DNA from: CAYUVH01 sp964448135
Lineage (GTDB): Bacteria > Verrucomicrobiota > Verrucomicrobiia > Limisphaerales > UBA8199
DNA length: 64,000 bases
Direction: 5' to 3'
NCBI GenBank assembly: GCA_964448135.1
Contig: CAYUVH010000006.1
Coordinates: 298,764 to 362,763, forward strand
Positions 50,829-59,132 of the stretch are shown one piece after another. A model generated the notes under the pieces. The model was given only the letters and a program-made list of their open reading frames with translations. It was not told the origin of the DNA and searched no databases. The first letter of the stretch is position 1, and each line of letters opens with the position of its first letter. The position numbers were made by a program, and so were the translations under genes.

Positions 50829-51311
50829 CTAGTGCGTCATGAAGTCCAGGTTCGTGAAGTAGTAACTCGTCAAACTCCCTGACGACACCGACTTGATCCG
50901 CGCCTTCAGGAAGTTGTCCGTGATCACCGTGGACCAATTGGTCCCCGCCTTCACCGGCGTCGTGCCGTTCAACGCGAACACCAGGTTCGCCGTCGGCGCG
51001 CTGAGGTAATTCGTGCCGTCCGGCGAAAACTCCACCGTCACCGTCACGTTCGTCGCCGTTGCATCCGGCGCCACCGCGTTCGCCCACAGCCCCATTTGTT
51101 TCCCCTGCGTGATGAACACCGGCTTGTTTGTCCCGTTCGCCAGGTTCACCGTCCCCGCCGCCGCCGTCCACGCCCCATTATTCGTATACGCCGTATTCGT
51201 CACCGCCAGCGTGCGATTCGCCGGCGTCAATTGCCCCTGCGCCTCCATCGCCCCCACGAGCCCCGCCGCCACGAGGAGCAACCCACCGAAGTATTTCCTT
51301 TTCGTATTCAT
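50829..51311 (-). CDS. Exported phage-block protein with beta-sandwich character
   Basis: 160 residues from the ATG at 51311. MNTKRKYFGGLLLVAAGLVG then AMEAQGQ is a Sec signal. The mature part (TVTVEFSPDGTNYLSAPTAN; NWSTVITDNFLKARIKSVSS) has an immunoglobulin-like or head-fibre beta layout. It lies directly after the capsid gene, where head-fibre proteins are often found. Confidence 0.6.
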   Translation of the reverse strand: MNTKRKYFGGLLLVAAGLVGAMEAQGQLTPANRTLAVTNTAYTNNGAWTAAAGTVNLANGTNKPVFITQGKQMGLWANAVAPDATATNVTVTVEFSPDGTNYLSAPTANLVFALNGTTPVKAGTNWSTVITDNFLKARIKSVSSGSLTSYYFTNLDFMTH

Positions 51312-51375
51312 TCGTTTATTCGAGTTTCGGATTTCTTTCGTCATTCGACATTCGTGCTTCGGGCTTCCATCAGCG

Positions 51376-52320
51376 CTAGCTGATGGCCATTCTCCGCGCG
51401 CTCAACGCACTCGTCTGCACGATGTCCTCGCTCCAATCCACCGCGTGCACGTCGCTTCGCGAATCCTCGCTCCGGTAAGTGCGCACGCTCTGCACGTTCC
51501 CCACGCCCGTCGTGAAACACTTGAACGCGCTCGGGTCGTACTGGCTCGGGCTCGGCACCGCGTAGGTCAGGACCGCGTTGTTCCCCACGATGTTCGTCTT
51601 CGTCACCGTGGACTGCCCCTCCTTGTTCGACGTCTTGCTCACCGCGCCGATCACCACCTGCACCGGGAAAAGCAACATCCCCTGCAACTGGTCCGTCGAG
51701 ATGCCACTCACCTGCACCCCGCTGCAGCGCGCCTTCACCTTCGGATGATCCCGCAACGTCCGCCACGCGCCCGTCGAGAGCACCAGGTTGATGAAGCTCG
51801 TGCTGCCCACGTCCGTCGAAAGCTGCTCGAGCTGTTCGTCGAGCTGATCGATCGGATCGATGTCCGGGCTGCTCCAGTTCCCGCGGTCCGCCACCGGCGA
51901 CAGCGCCGCCAGCACCGCCGTGATCACCTTGTCCATGTGCGAGAGCGCCGTGCCGTTCAGCAACGCGCGAATCTTTCCCTGGTCCAGGAGCTGGTCCGCC
52001 AGCCCGCCGCCCGAGGCCGCCGCCATTTCGCGTTCGAAATCGTCCACCGTCACCTCCAGCGCCTGCGGCTGGCAATTGAACGTGCCATCCGTCGCGTTGA
52101 ACGTGATCCGCCGCGCCTGGCCGCCCAGCCCGCGTTGCGTGTTGTAAACGGTGAACGCGTTCCGGTCGGAAAACTTTTTGTATCCCCCGGAAGCTCCCGC
52201 CACCATCACCGTCGGGCAAAGCGCCTCCGCCACCCGTTGCACCTGCAGAAGCTCATTCGCCAGCCCCTGCGCATAACTGGTCAAAACATAATTGACCGCC
52301 GCTGTCTGTGTCCTTGGCAT
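51376..52320 (-). CDS. Major capsid protein
   Basis: 314 residues. Position after protease/scaffold and decoration genes, size and content (ANELLQVQRVAEALCPTVMV; YKKFSDRNAFTVYNTQRGLG; STSFINLVLSTGAWRTLRDHPKV) fit the Mu gpT/HK97-like capsid class. The spine helix with DQLDEQLEQL and the C-terminal beta block (VHAVDWSEDIVQTSALSAR) are as expected. Confidence 0.8.
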   Translation of the reverse strand: MPRTQTAAVNYVLTSYAQGLANELLQVQRVAEALCPTVMVAGASGGYKKFSDRNAFTVYNTQRGLGGQARRITFNATDGTFNCQPQALEVTVDDFEREMAAASGGGLADQLLDQGKIRALLNGTALSHMDKVITAVLAALSPVADRGNWSSPDIDPIDQLDEQLEQLSTDVGSTSFINLVLSTGAWRTLRDHPKVKARCSGVQVSGISTDQLQGMLLFPVQVVIGAVSKTSNKEGQSTVTKTNIVGNNAVLTYAVPSPSQYDPSAFKCFTTGVGNVQSVRTYRSEDSRSDVHAVDWSEDIVQTSALSARRMAIS

Positions 52321-52386
52321 AATATTCTATTGTTCGATTGTTTTTTCTTTGCGTCTCTGCTTCTTACGCCCTTTGCGTTCTGCCTT

Positions 52387-52782
52387 TTACGCCAGAATCA
52401 TCGGCGTAAACACCGCCACCTCCACCAAATCCCCACTCACCGCGGCCTCCATCGCCACCCCCACCACCACCCGCGCGTTGCCGGCGCCGGCGTCCGTCAC
52501 GACCGTCCCATCGCTCGCCTGCTGCACCCGCGCGCCGGCCGCGATCGTCCCGCCCGCCTTCAGCAACACCGTCCCCCCGAACGCGCCCAGGATGCCGATC
52601 GTGATCTTCGAATTCGCGTCCTTGCCCGCCTCCAGGATCAGCCCCGTCGCCGGCACCGTCGCCGAACTGCTCACCGTCGCCGTCGTCCCGTCATCCGTCA
52701 CCAGATAACCCGTCTTGCTGCTGTAATCGCCCGCCGGCGTCCGGCTCACAATCGCCGCCTGCCTCGTCTTCAATGCACTCAT
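52387..52782 (-). CDS. Capsid decoration/stabilising protein (DUF2190-like)
   Basis: 131 residues with the beta-rich words DYSSKTGYLVTDDGTTATVS, GILGAFGGTVLLKAGGTIAA and VVVGVAMEAAVSGDLVEVAV, the recessed-infection type of trimeric decoration protein that follows the scaffold. Good fit in place and size. Confidence 0.75.
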   Translation of the reverse strand: MSALKTRQAAIVSRTPAGDYSSKTGYLVTDDGTTATVSSSATVPATGLILEAGKDANSKITIGILGAFGGTVLLKAGGTIAAGARVQQASDGTVVTDAGAGNARVVVGVAMEAAVSGDLVEVAVFTPMILA

Positions 52783-52939
52783 GTTATTTTCACTCCTTGG
52801 TTTTGTTTTTTCCGCTCCTAATCCCGATCGTAATCCAACTCCTAATCCCTTTTCCCCTCCGCGCTTACTCGTCTTCCCTGCGGCTCCGATTTGCCCTTTG
52901 TTCCTTAACTCATGTCACTCACGTCGTTCAGGGCACTCG

Positions 52940-54145
52940 CTAATTTTTCACCAACTCCCTCGCCGCCTGTCCCCAACACACATCCCAGCACTGCCGGGTC
53001 GCGCTCTGGATCTCCGTCGCCCGATTCCGAATCCGCTCCGCCGCCGCCTGTTCATTGCCACCGGCGAAGCTTCCGCCGCCACCGCCCGGCGCCCGCGTCT
53101 CGCGATTGTGCAACTTCCGTTGCTCCACCCGCACACGACCGCCGCTGCCCGCCAATTCCGCGATGAACGCCGTCCGCTCCGCGCGCGAATTGAAATGCTT
53201 CGCGTCCGCCAGCAACCCCTTGTGCCGGTTGATCACCTTCTCATCCCGGATGCCCGCCGCGGCAAAATCCGCCGCGATCTGTTCCTCCAGCAGCGCCGCG
53301 TTCGCCGACTCCAGCTCCGCGATCCGGTTCTTCACCGGCGACGACTCCGCCCCCGACTCCGACTCCCCGGCCGCCTTGATCAATTTCTCCGCCTCCGCGA
53401 GGATCGCGTCCTCGTCGGCCTCCGGCGGCAATCCCAACTTCGCCACCAATGTGCTTGCCAATGTGCTCATAGTTTTTCTGTTACACGTTTTGTTTGTCCC
53501 ATCCGCCGCCCGCGCCCCCGCGCCGCGGCCAATTTCTTCTTCTGACCTCTGACCTCCGACCTCTGAACCTCTGTTCGTAATGGGCCGCTGCCCCCGATTG
53601 TTGTTCATATTCGTCAGCGTCAACCCCGCCAGCCGCAGCGGCCTCACCTCTCGCAAGTTCGAACCTCGATTTACGATGTCCTCCTCGCTCCGGGCTCCTT
53701 CCTTCGAACTTCGAGCTTCGGATTTCCTTCGGCATTCGTCATTCGTCATTCGAGTTTCCTCGAGATCCCCCGGCTCATACTCCGTGCTGAAAAACCGGTA
53801 ATCCCCCCCATCCACCGCCTCGCGCCCCGTCTTCGTCCACCGAATCTTCCCGTAAATCCCATCCACGCGATTCTGCAACTCCTGCAACCACCCATACGCC
53901 CGCGATTCCTTCTCCGGGTTGTCCGAAAAATGCTCGTGATCAATCAGCATCTCTCCGCCATGCCGCAGCGCACCCGACGTCGCATCCGCATTGAACCGCT
54001 CCACGATGCTGCCCGCCGCCGCATCATCAATCACCTGGACCACCCCCGCCGCTACGTTCGGATGCTCCCCCTTCGCCTCGATCTGATACCAGCCATCGGT
54101 CGGATGCTGAAACTCCCGGTTTAAAATCAAAATTGGCGTCTTCAT
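52940..54145 (-). CDS. Mu gpI-like head maturation protease with scaffold domain
   Basis: About 401 residues from the ATG at 54145 (MKTPILILNREFQ); an ATG at 54172 is an alternative. The front part has ADATSGALRHGG, LIDHEHF and VDGGDYRFFSTEYEP, then VRPLRLAGLTLTN, the Mu protease I framework. The rear part from an internal ATG at 53470 (MSTLASTLVAKLGLP) is a helical scaffold. Between FFSTEYEP and VRPLRLAG, and again before the scaffold, repeat-type sequence is translated (see findings). The two parts may once have been separate genes. Confidence 0.8.
   Translation of the reverse strand: MKTPILILNREFQHPTDGWYQIEAKGEHPNVAAGVVQVIDDAAAGSIVERFNADATSGALRHGGEMLIDHEHFSDNPEKESRAYGWLQELQNRVDGIYGKIRWTKTGREAVDGGDYRFFSTEYEPGDLEETRMTNDECRRKSEARSSKEGARSEEDIVNRGSNLREVRPLRLAGLTLTNMNNNRGQRPITNRGSEVGGQRSEEEIGRGAGARAADGTNKTCNRKTMSTLASTLVAKLGLPPEADEDAILAEAEKLIKAAGESESGAESSPVKNRIAELESANAALLEEQIAADFAAAGIRDEKVINRHKGLLADAKHFNSRAERTAFIAELAGSGGRVRVEQRKLHNRETRAPGGGGGSFAGGNEQAAAERIRNRATEIQSATRQCWDVCWGQAARELVKN
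53512..53765. repeat. Spacer-type repeats translated inside the protease gene
   Basis: Within the coding frame are GACCTCTGACCTCCGACCTC iterations (53532-53575) and TTCGGATTTCCTTCGGCATT with CGTCATTCGTCATTCG (53711-53752). Both families also occur in spacers. The frame is kept open through both blocks and encodes hydrophilic runs such as EARSSKEGARSEED and RGSEVGGQRSEEE. Confidence 0.8.
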
Positions 54146-54180
54146 TTTTCTGTCACTAAATTTTTCTGTCATGGAGGTCT

Positions 54181-55968
54181 TTATTTTTGCGCCTTTTCCG
54201 CCGCATCCTTCGCGTCCGATCCCCGCCTTCCAGTCTCTGAATCACTGACTCGCTCACTCCCTGACTCGATTTCCGGCTTCGCTCCAATCACATTCCCCTG
54301 CGCATCCGTCTGCAACTTCCCCGTGATCCCATTCCCCTGGTTGTCCACCACCGGCAAATACGGATCCGTGTAATCCTCATTCACCGGCAACCCCGCCCCG
54401 CGCACCGTTTCCTTCAGGTCCGTTTGATTCGCCAGCACGCGGCTCAGCATCTCGTGCGTCGCCAGGCTCTTGATGATCTCCCGCTTGAAACCCGCCACCT
54501 CCGGCGCGTCCGAGTCCGCCACGCCAAACTTGAAATACACCAGCACCGGCTCCCCCGGATGCGCCCGCGCGATCACCTCCGCGTCGAAGTCCCGCTGAAA
54601 CCGCTCCGAAATCTTCTGCGCCCGCCCCTCCGCAATCGCCTCGAACGTATCCGCGTGCGCGCCGCCCGCGAGCGTCCCACTGCCACTCTCCGCCAGCATC
54701 GTCAGCTTCCCGCCCGTGCCCGCGAGGATCACCTGCTCCTCCAGGTGCTTCAGCCGCGGCGAAAACGGATCCACCCCCCGCGGCCCGTCGTTCGCCGTGT
54801 AAGTCGCCCCATTCGGGATCGCCCCCGTGCCGCCCTCCGCCACCTTCCGCGCCGCGTCCTCATATTCCGCCTCGCGCCCCTGCGGCACATTCCCCGGCAT
54901 CGTCACCACACCGCCGGGGATGCCATAAATCTCCACGAACCCATCCCAATCCTTCTCGCACATGTTCGCCCGCAGGAAATTAATCAGCGCCACCTCATCA
55001 ATCGGCCGTTGCGCCTCGCCGATGATAAAATCCTCCCGCGGCAAAACCTCGCCCCCAATCCGATTCGCTTCTCCCAAATACGCCCCCGGATTCACCACGA
55101 ACATCGAATCCGGATTCCAAAACCAATCCCCATAAAGTCCGTCCCGGCAAACGCACCATTGATCCAGCGGCTCCAAGTGAACCACACAACCATCCTCATC
55201 CCGATGCTTCTGCAAATGCGCGTAGCCGCGAAACTCCGCCAGGTGCAGATGCCGCACCGCATCCTTCAAATTATCAATCCGCTCATACGCCGCCCGCAAC
55301 GTCTCCTGCTGCCGCCCCGCCGCCGCCACCAGCAACCTCTCCCGCTCCCGCTTCGCATCCGGGTTCGGTGTCCCGGCTTTAGCCGGTTCACTTTCGGGCT
55401 TCGGATTTCTTTCGTCATTCGTCATTCGATCTTCGTCATTCCGAATTTCCGCCGCCGGAAATTCGGCTGCCCACTTCGCAATCTGCCGGTCGCTCACCAT
55501 CGGCATCTCCTGCCTCACCCTCACCTCCCAATCAAACGTCAACAGCGGCGCCTCGCACCGCGAGATCAACGCCGCCAGCGTCGCCCACCGCCGCTCCACA
55601 AACCGGAACGTCCACTGACACAACGCCGTGTCCCCGCGCTGCGCCATCTCCAACTGCGCCGCCGCATCCGCCATCTTGAGCCCGCGCAGCGGGTTGTAAT
55701 TCTCCCGCCACCGGTTCGCCGCGTTCACCGCCTTGCCCGCCAGGCCCATGGCCGTGCCCCCGCGCACCATGGCTCCCCCCCGCCGCGTCGCTCCCTCCCT
55801 GGCTGTCCTATTTGAAAGCTTGTTTCTCACCGTGAAATCTCCCCGCCGTTTCCGATTTCTGCCCTCCGACCTCTGTCCTCTGCCCCCTTCCTCCGCCCCG
55901 CCGTTTCCGCCGGCGATCCCCTCGCACGCCCACATCAAACCATACTTCCGCCAGAAATAATCTCCCAC
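54181..55968 (-). CDS. Phage portal protein, DUF935 (Mu gp29-like) family
   Basis: Up to 595 residues. The family words are RWRENYNPLRGLKMADAAAQ, DTALCQWTFRFVERRWATLA, DWDGFVEIYGIPGGVVTMPG and LSRVLANQTDLKETVRGAG. The first about 66 residues are unlike portals and partly repeat-coded, so the real start is more likely the ATG at 55770 (MVRGGTAMG). A repeat-coded insert (DRMTNDERNPKPESEP, about 180-210) sits in the otherwise conserved N-terminal region. The C-terminus (SERVSDSETGRRGSD) is also repeat-coded. Confidence 0.8.
   Translation of the reverse strand: MGDYFWRKYGLMWACEGIAGGNGGAEEGGRGQRSEGRNRKRRGDFTVRNKLSNRTAREGATRRGGAMVRGGTAMGLAGKAVNAANRWRENYNPLRGLKMADAAAQLEMAQRGDTALCQWTFRFVERRWATLAALISRCEAPLLTFDWEVRVRQEMPMVSDRQIAKWAAEFPAAEIRNDEDRMTNDERNPKPESEPAKAGTPNPDAKRERERLLVAAAGRQQETLRAAYERIDNLKDAVRHLHLAEFRGYAHLQKHRDEDGCVVHLEPLDQWCVCRDGLYGDWFWNPDSMFVVNPGAYLGEANRIGGEVLPREDFIIGEAQRPIDEVALINFLRANMCEKDWDGFVEIYGIPGGVVTMPGNVPQGREAEYEDAARKVAEGGTGAIPNGATYTANDGPRGVDPFSPRLKHLEEQVILAGTGGKLTMLAESGSGTLAGGAHADTFEAIAEGRAQKISERFQRDFDAEVIARAHPGEPVLVYFKFGVADSDAPEVAGFKREIIKSLATHEMLSRVLANQTDLKETVRGAGLPVNEDYTDPYLPVVDNQGNGITGKLQTDAQGNVIGAKPEIESGSERVSDSETGRRGSDAKDAAEKAQK
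55378..55445. repeat. TTCGTCATTCGTCATTCG repeat inside the portal gene
   Basis: GGCTTCGGATTTCTTTCGTC then ATTCGTCATTCGATCTTCGT within the portal coding sequence, on the antisense side of the frame. Same family as the spacers at 46040-46085 and 51312-51362. Confidence 0.8.
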
Positions 55969-56127
55969 CGTGGGAGTTTCTCCCGTGACAGAAATGACAG
56001 AAATCGAATTTACAAAACTGAATTATGACCCCGTAAAATAAGGGCATTTACGATTACCGGCCTTTGCTCTAAATTGATTTTGAAATTTGGAAGTCGCGCA
56101 TTCAGCATCAAACAACACCCTGGCGCT

Positions 56128-56418
56128 ATGGACAGATACAAACGAAGAGCAGCGGCCTTTGGCACCGAGCTGGTTGACCTGGCCACGATTGACTTCACGC
56201 CCGGCCTGTTGCGTTGCCTTCCCGCCGAGCTCGCCCGCAAATATCACGTGCTGCCGGTAGCGGAGTCCGGCAAATCCCTCGCCATTGTCATCGGCGATCC
56301 CTCCGACCTCGATGCGCTGGACGGTTTGGGCTCCGCGTTAAACCGCGAGCTCGAACTGCGCGTTGCCGACGGAGCGCAGATTGATTCTTTCATTGAACGG
56401 CTGTATGGAAAGGGCTGA
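56128..56418 (+). CDS. Stand-alone MshEN-type domain protein
   Basis: 96 residues from the ATG at 56128. FTPGLLRCLPAELARKYHVLPVAE then LAIVIGDPSDLDALDGLGSA is the MshEN/GspE-N fold found at the N-terminus of type II secretion and type IV pilus ATPases, which binds cyclic di-GMP in several cases. Here no ATPase follows. Verrucomicrobial genomes carry such single-domain copies. First gene of the plus-strand cargo inside the phage block. Confidence 0.75.
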   Translation: MDRYKRRAAAFGTELVDLATIDFTPGLLRCLPAELARKYHVLPVAESGKSLAIVIGDPSDLDALDGLGSALNRELELRVADGAQIDSFIERLYGKG

Positions 56419-56518
56419 GCCCGCTAGTCGGGAAAGGGCCGAAGGTCCGTAATTTGACAGCCCGGCCTGCAGGGCCGGGTTCGCGAGGTCCAAACAATCC
56501 CGAGCCCTGTAAGGGCGT
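56411..56518. repeat. REP-like hairpin group
   Basis: GGGCCGAAGGTCC, CCCGGCCTGCAGGGCCGGG and GAGCCCTGTAAGGGC hairpins, the same family as 38625-38735, lie between the MshEN gene and the next cargo gene. Confidence 0.7.
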
Positions 56519-56587
56519 CCCACCTTCGCCCGCCCGCGGCGTCGGTTGCGCTCCCGGGGATTTCGCTTATCTTGCCACAGGAAGTTC

Positions 56588-57160
56588 ATGAAGCCCCGGC
56601 CATCCAGCCCTGCGGCGCTCAATCGGAGCGTTTGGTTTGCGTGGCTGACACTGGCCGGCATTCCCGGTTACGTGTGGTGCGGGCTGTCTCATATCTGCAT
56701 GGATGGACACCTCTACCACGATGCGGTGCTTCGCAGGTGGTATTTTGATTTCATTTGGGCCACCGCTTTCGTGGCGGCAGCGGTTTTGGTTTTGCATTCC
56801 GAAGTCCGGCGGCGCCCGGTGCCTTTCGCACTGTTGAGTTTTCTCGTTCTCTCACGCCTGGTATTGGCAAGTTTCGGCGGAAGCCTTTTCCTGGTCGAAC
56901 TTTCGATCCTGATCTATCTGGCAGTCGCGGCCGGGCTGAGCCTTCGCCGTGTCCGGCGGCAACGGCAACTCGCTCTCATCGATGGGAAAATGCCGTCAAG
57001 CGACGAAGCGGCATGCACCCAGTGCGGTGGCCTCTTCCAGTGCGTGGACATGATCGCGCACGAAGGCCACTACGCCTGCGCCCGCTGCAAGCCGGCTTTC
57101 TTGCAGAAACTCTCCGAAGGCGCGCGCATTGAGCCAGCGGAGCATCCTCGTCCGGCATGA
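56588..57160 (+). CDS. Membrane protein with C-terminal CKPxFLQKLxEG zinc ribbon
   Basis: 190 residues from the ATG at 56588, preceded by AGGAAG. Three or four membrane helices (about 15-130) are followed by a zinc ribbon CTQCGG...CARCKPAFLQKLSEG at the C-terminus. This ribbon is usually N-terminal on RDD-type membrane proteins of the phylum. Here it is at the other end. It is coupled by ATGA to the next gene. The ribbon DNA is almost identical to that of the gene at 57688. Confidence 0.75.
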   Translation: MKPRPSSPAALNRSVWFAWLTLAGIPGYVWCGLSHICMDGHLYHDAVLRRWYFDFIWATAFVAAAVLVLHSEVRRRPVPFALLSFLVLSRLVLASFGGSLFLVELSILIYLAVAAGLSLRRVRRQRQLALIDGKMPSSDEAACTQCGGLFQCVDMIAHEGHYACARCKPAFLQKLSEGARIEPAEHPRPA

Positions 57161-57576
57161 TCAACCGGCCCGTAAGCAAGGTCACAGCCGCCGTAATCAT
57201 TGCGATCGCGGTCGTTTTGCTGGCGTCTTTTTTGTTTCCGCCTTTCCCTCGCGTCCGAAATACACCGTACGTGCAGGCGTGCAATCGCCTGCTTCAGATC
57301 GACCGCAAACTTTTGCTCTACGCCAGCGAACATACCACTTTCCCTGATGGTTCAATCACGAATGGCAGCACCGACACGTTGGTTGCCGCTGAAATTCTAT
57401 CCACCAACGACACCTCGTTCCTTCGTGAATACGGAGTCGTATATCATGGATTTGAATTGGACCACGTCAGCGAGGACTTACCGGTTTTCGAATTGCTCTA
57501 TCCCAAGGCCCGCCCATCACAGCGCTTCACCATCTACCGGGATGGGCATGGGCGCTGGCGGTCGGTAGAGCCTTAG
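57157..57576 (+). CDS. Small single-pass secreted/membrane protein, unknown
   Basis: 139 residues, starting in an ATGA overlap. One N-terminal membrane helix (AAVIIAIAVVLLASFLFPPF) and a soluble part (YASEHTTFPDGSITNGSTDT; VVYHGFELDHVSEDLPVFEL). The layout recalls the pseudopilin-like protein at 26649. Function unknown. The sequence after its stop carries the CTTTGCGTT repeat family. Confidence 0.6.
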   Translation: MINRPVSKVTAAVIIAIAVVLLASFLFPPFPRVRNTPYVQACNRLLQIDRKLLLYASEHTTFPDGSITNGSTDTLVAAEILSTNDTSFLREYGVVYHGFELDHVSEDLPVFELLYPKARPSQRFTIYRDGHGRWRSVEP

Positions 57577-57687
57577 TTCCATTCCTTCCTGGCGTCCTTG
57601 CGTCTTCCGCCCTTTGCGTTAAGTCCGTTCCGTTCCCCCCATTTCGCTTTCCAATTCCCGAGCCAGACGCTAAGAACCCGACTGACC

Positions 57688-58176
57688 ATGTGGCACTGCC
57701 CATACTGCCGTGAACCAATGCCGCTCACGTGGAAGCGGTATTTCCGGGAGCCAGGATTGCGCCACCGCTGCCCGCGCTGCCACGGACGTTCGAAGCTCGA
57801 GGGCACGCGCACAAACCAGGTCCGCGTGCTGCGCGCCTTGGGCATCCTGGCGGGAGGAGTTCCGGCGGGATTGATCGCGTTGCCCTTCGGCCCGTGGCCC
57901 GGCTTGATCGGCTTTGTGCTCGGTTCTCAACTCACGGGGTTGCCCTTCGATAAGCGTCTCGATGTGCGGTTCGGCTGGCTCGTGCCCATCCCGGGCGAAA
58001 GACCGCCCGGCGAGGAGGCGAACTGTGTGCAATGCGGCGACCTCTTCAAACGCGTGGACATGATCGCGCACGAAGGCCACTACGCCTGCGCCCGCTGCAA
58101 GCCCGTCTTTTTGCAGAAACTCTCCGAAGGCGCACGTATTGAGACTCGACCCGAAAATTCCAAGCCGGTAAAATGA
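57688..58176 (+). CDS. Membrane protein with two zinc ribbons
   Basis: 162 residues from the ATG at 57688 (MWHCPYCREPMPLTWKRYF). A first CxxC pair set (CPYC and CPRCHGR) is followed by a membrane hairpin (about 45-85) and the second ribbon CVQCGD...CARCKPVFLQKLSEG at the end. The last about 85 bases of the ribbon differ from the gene at 56588 at only a few positions, which points to recent duplication or conversion. Confidence 0.75.
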   Translation: MWHCPYCREPMPLTWKRYFREPGLRHRCPRCHGRSKLEGTRTNQVRVLRALGILAGGVPAGLIALPFGPWPGLIGFVLGSQLTGLPFDKRLDVRFGWLVPIPGERPPGEEANCVQCGDLFKRVDMIAHEGHYACARCKPVFLQKLSEGARIETRPENSKPVK

Positions 58177-58249
58177 TTGAACTCCTCTTTAGAGTGGTGG
58201 TTGCCAAATCACTTCTTGAACCTGACGCTGAAGACATCTTTCACAAACC

Positions 58250-59032
58250 ATGAAACTCACAATCATTCCACTCCTTTGTCTGTATGGCTTCACGGCCGTG
58301 GCCGCCGAAGAAAACGTGCTGGTTACCAGTTACTATTGCGGAAGAGCGGAAGAGGGGCAGACGGCGTTTTATTTCGAGATCCCCATCAGCCGGGCGAAGC
58401 AACTGCCTTCCTGGGCTCCAGACACCAGCCAGGCCGCGCCGGTGAGCTTGTCTGCCGCCTGTGTCATCGCCAAGCAGGCGCTGCAAACCAGGTATGCCAC
58501 GACCAATGCCTTTGAAGTGCGCACGATTCTTTTGCAGCCGATGGCTTCCTTCGGCACCTGGTATTACAACATCGAATGCCAGACCACGAAGTTCGACCGC
58601 TGGTCTTCACCCTGCGGAATGCGCGCGGTGGTCCTGATGGACGGCGGCAGCGTCGAACCGCGCGTGGAGGGGCGCGACTCGGACCTCTCCGAAACTCTGC
58701 GACAGGCCAACCGCAAATCTTTTGACTTGGAGCGACAATTCGCGCGCGCGCGCATGGGGGACACCAACGCCCTGGTGGCGCTGCTCGTTTTCGGTCCAAA
58801 CATTGACCCCGCGAAATCGCCGGGCTTTGGCAGTTTTCTGATCGAACTGTTGGGTGAGCTCGGCGATACCAACTTCGCCCGCTTCGCCGCCGAGCAGACC
58901 ACCGAAGTGAAAACCGCCATCGCCGGTCATCTGGCCGCCGGCGCCACCCACACACGCGCGGCGCGCCTGCGCCGTCCGATCACCGAGGCTTTTCCCCTGA
59001 CTCATGCGGCGCTCACCGATTCCGGACGATGA
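58250..59032 (+). CDS. Exported protein of unknown function
   Basis: 260 residues with signal MKLTIIPLLCLYGFTAVAAE. Segments YYCGRAEEGQTAFYFEIPIS, TWYYNIECQTTKFDRWSSPC and AVVLMDGGSVEPRVEG look like a secreted alpha/beta domain with two cysteine pairs. The C-terminal part is helical. No family recognised. Lone gene between the zinc-ribbon pair and the 147-residue membrane proteins. Confidence 0.65.
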   Translation: MKLTIIPLLCLYGFTAVAAEENVLVTSYYCGRAEEGQTAFYFEIPISRAKQLPSWAPDTSQAAPVSLSAACVIAKQALQTRYATTNAFEVRTILLQPMASFGTWYYNIECQTTKFDRWSSPCGMRAVVLMDGGSVEPRVEGRDSDLSETLRQANRKSFDLERQFARARMGDTNALVALLVFGPNIDPAKSPGFGSFLIELLGELGDTNFARFAAEQTTEVKTAIAGHLAAGATHTRAARLRRPITEAFPLTHAALTDSGR

Positions 59033-59132
59033 TTGGGGACCTGTCGGGGACGTTTATACTTTCATCACCTTCGGTGCGCCAAAGATTCAAAGGAAGGAAG
59101 CTTCGCCTGACTGAGCGGTCGGCCATCAGCCG

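Noticed and set aside
51013..52821. Plus-strand open frame of 602 codons across the capsid region
   Set aside because: Antisense to capsid, decoration and exported-protein genes; basic low-complexity product.
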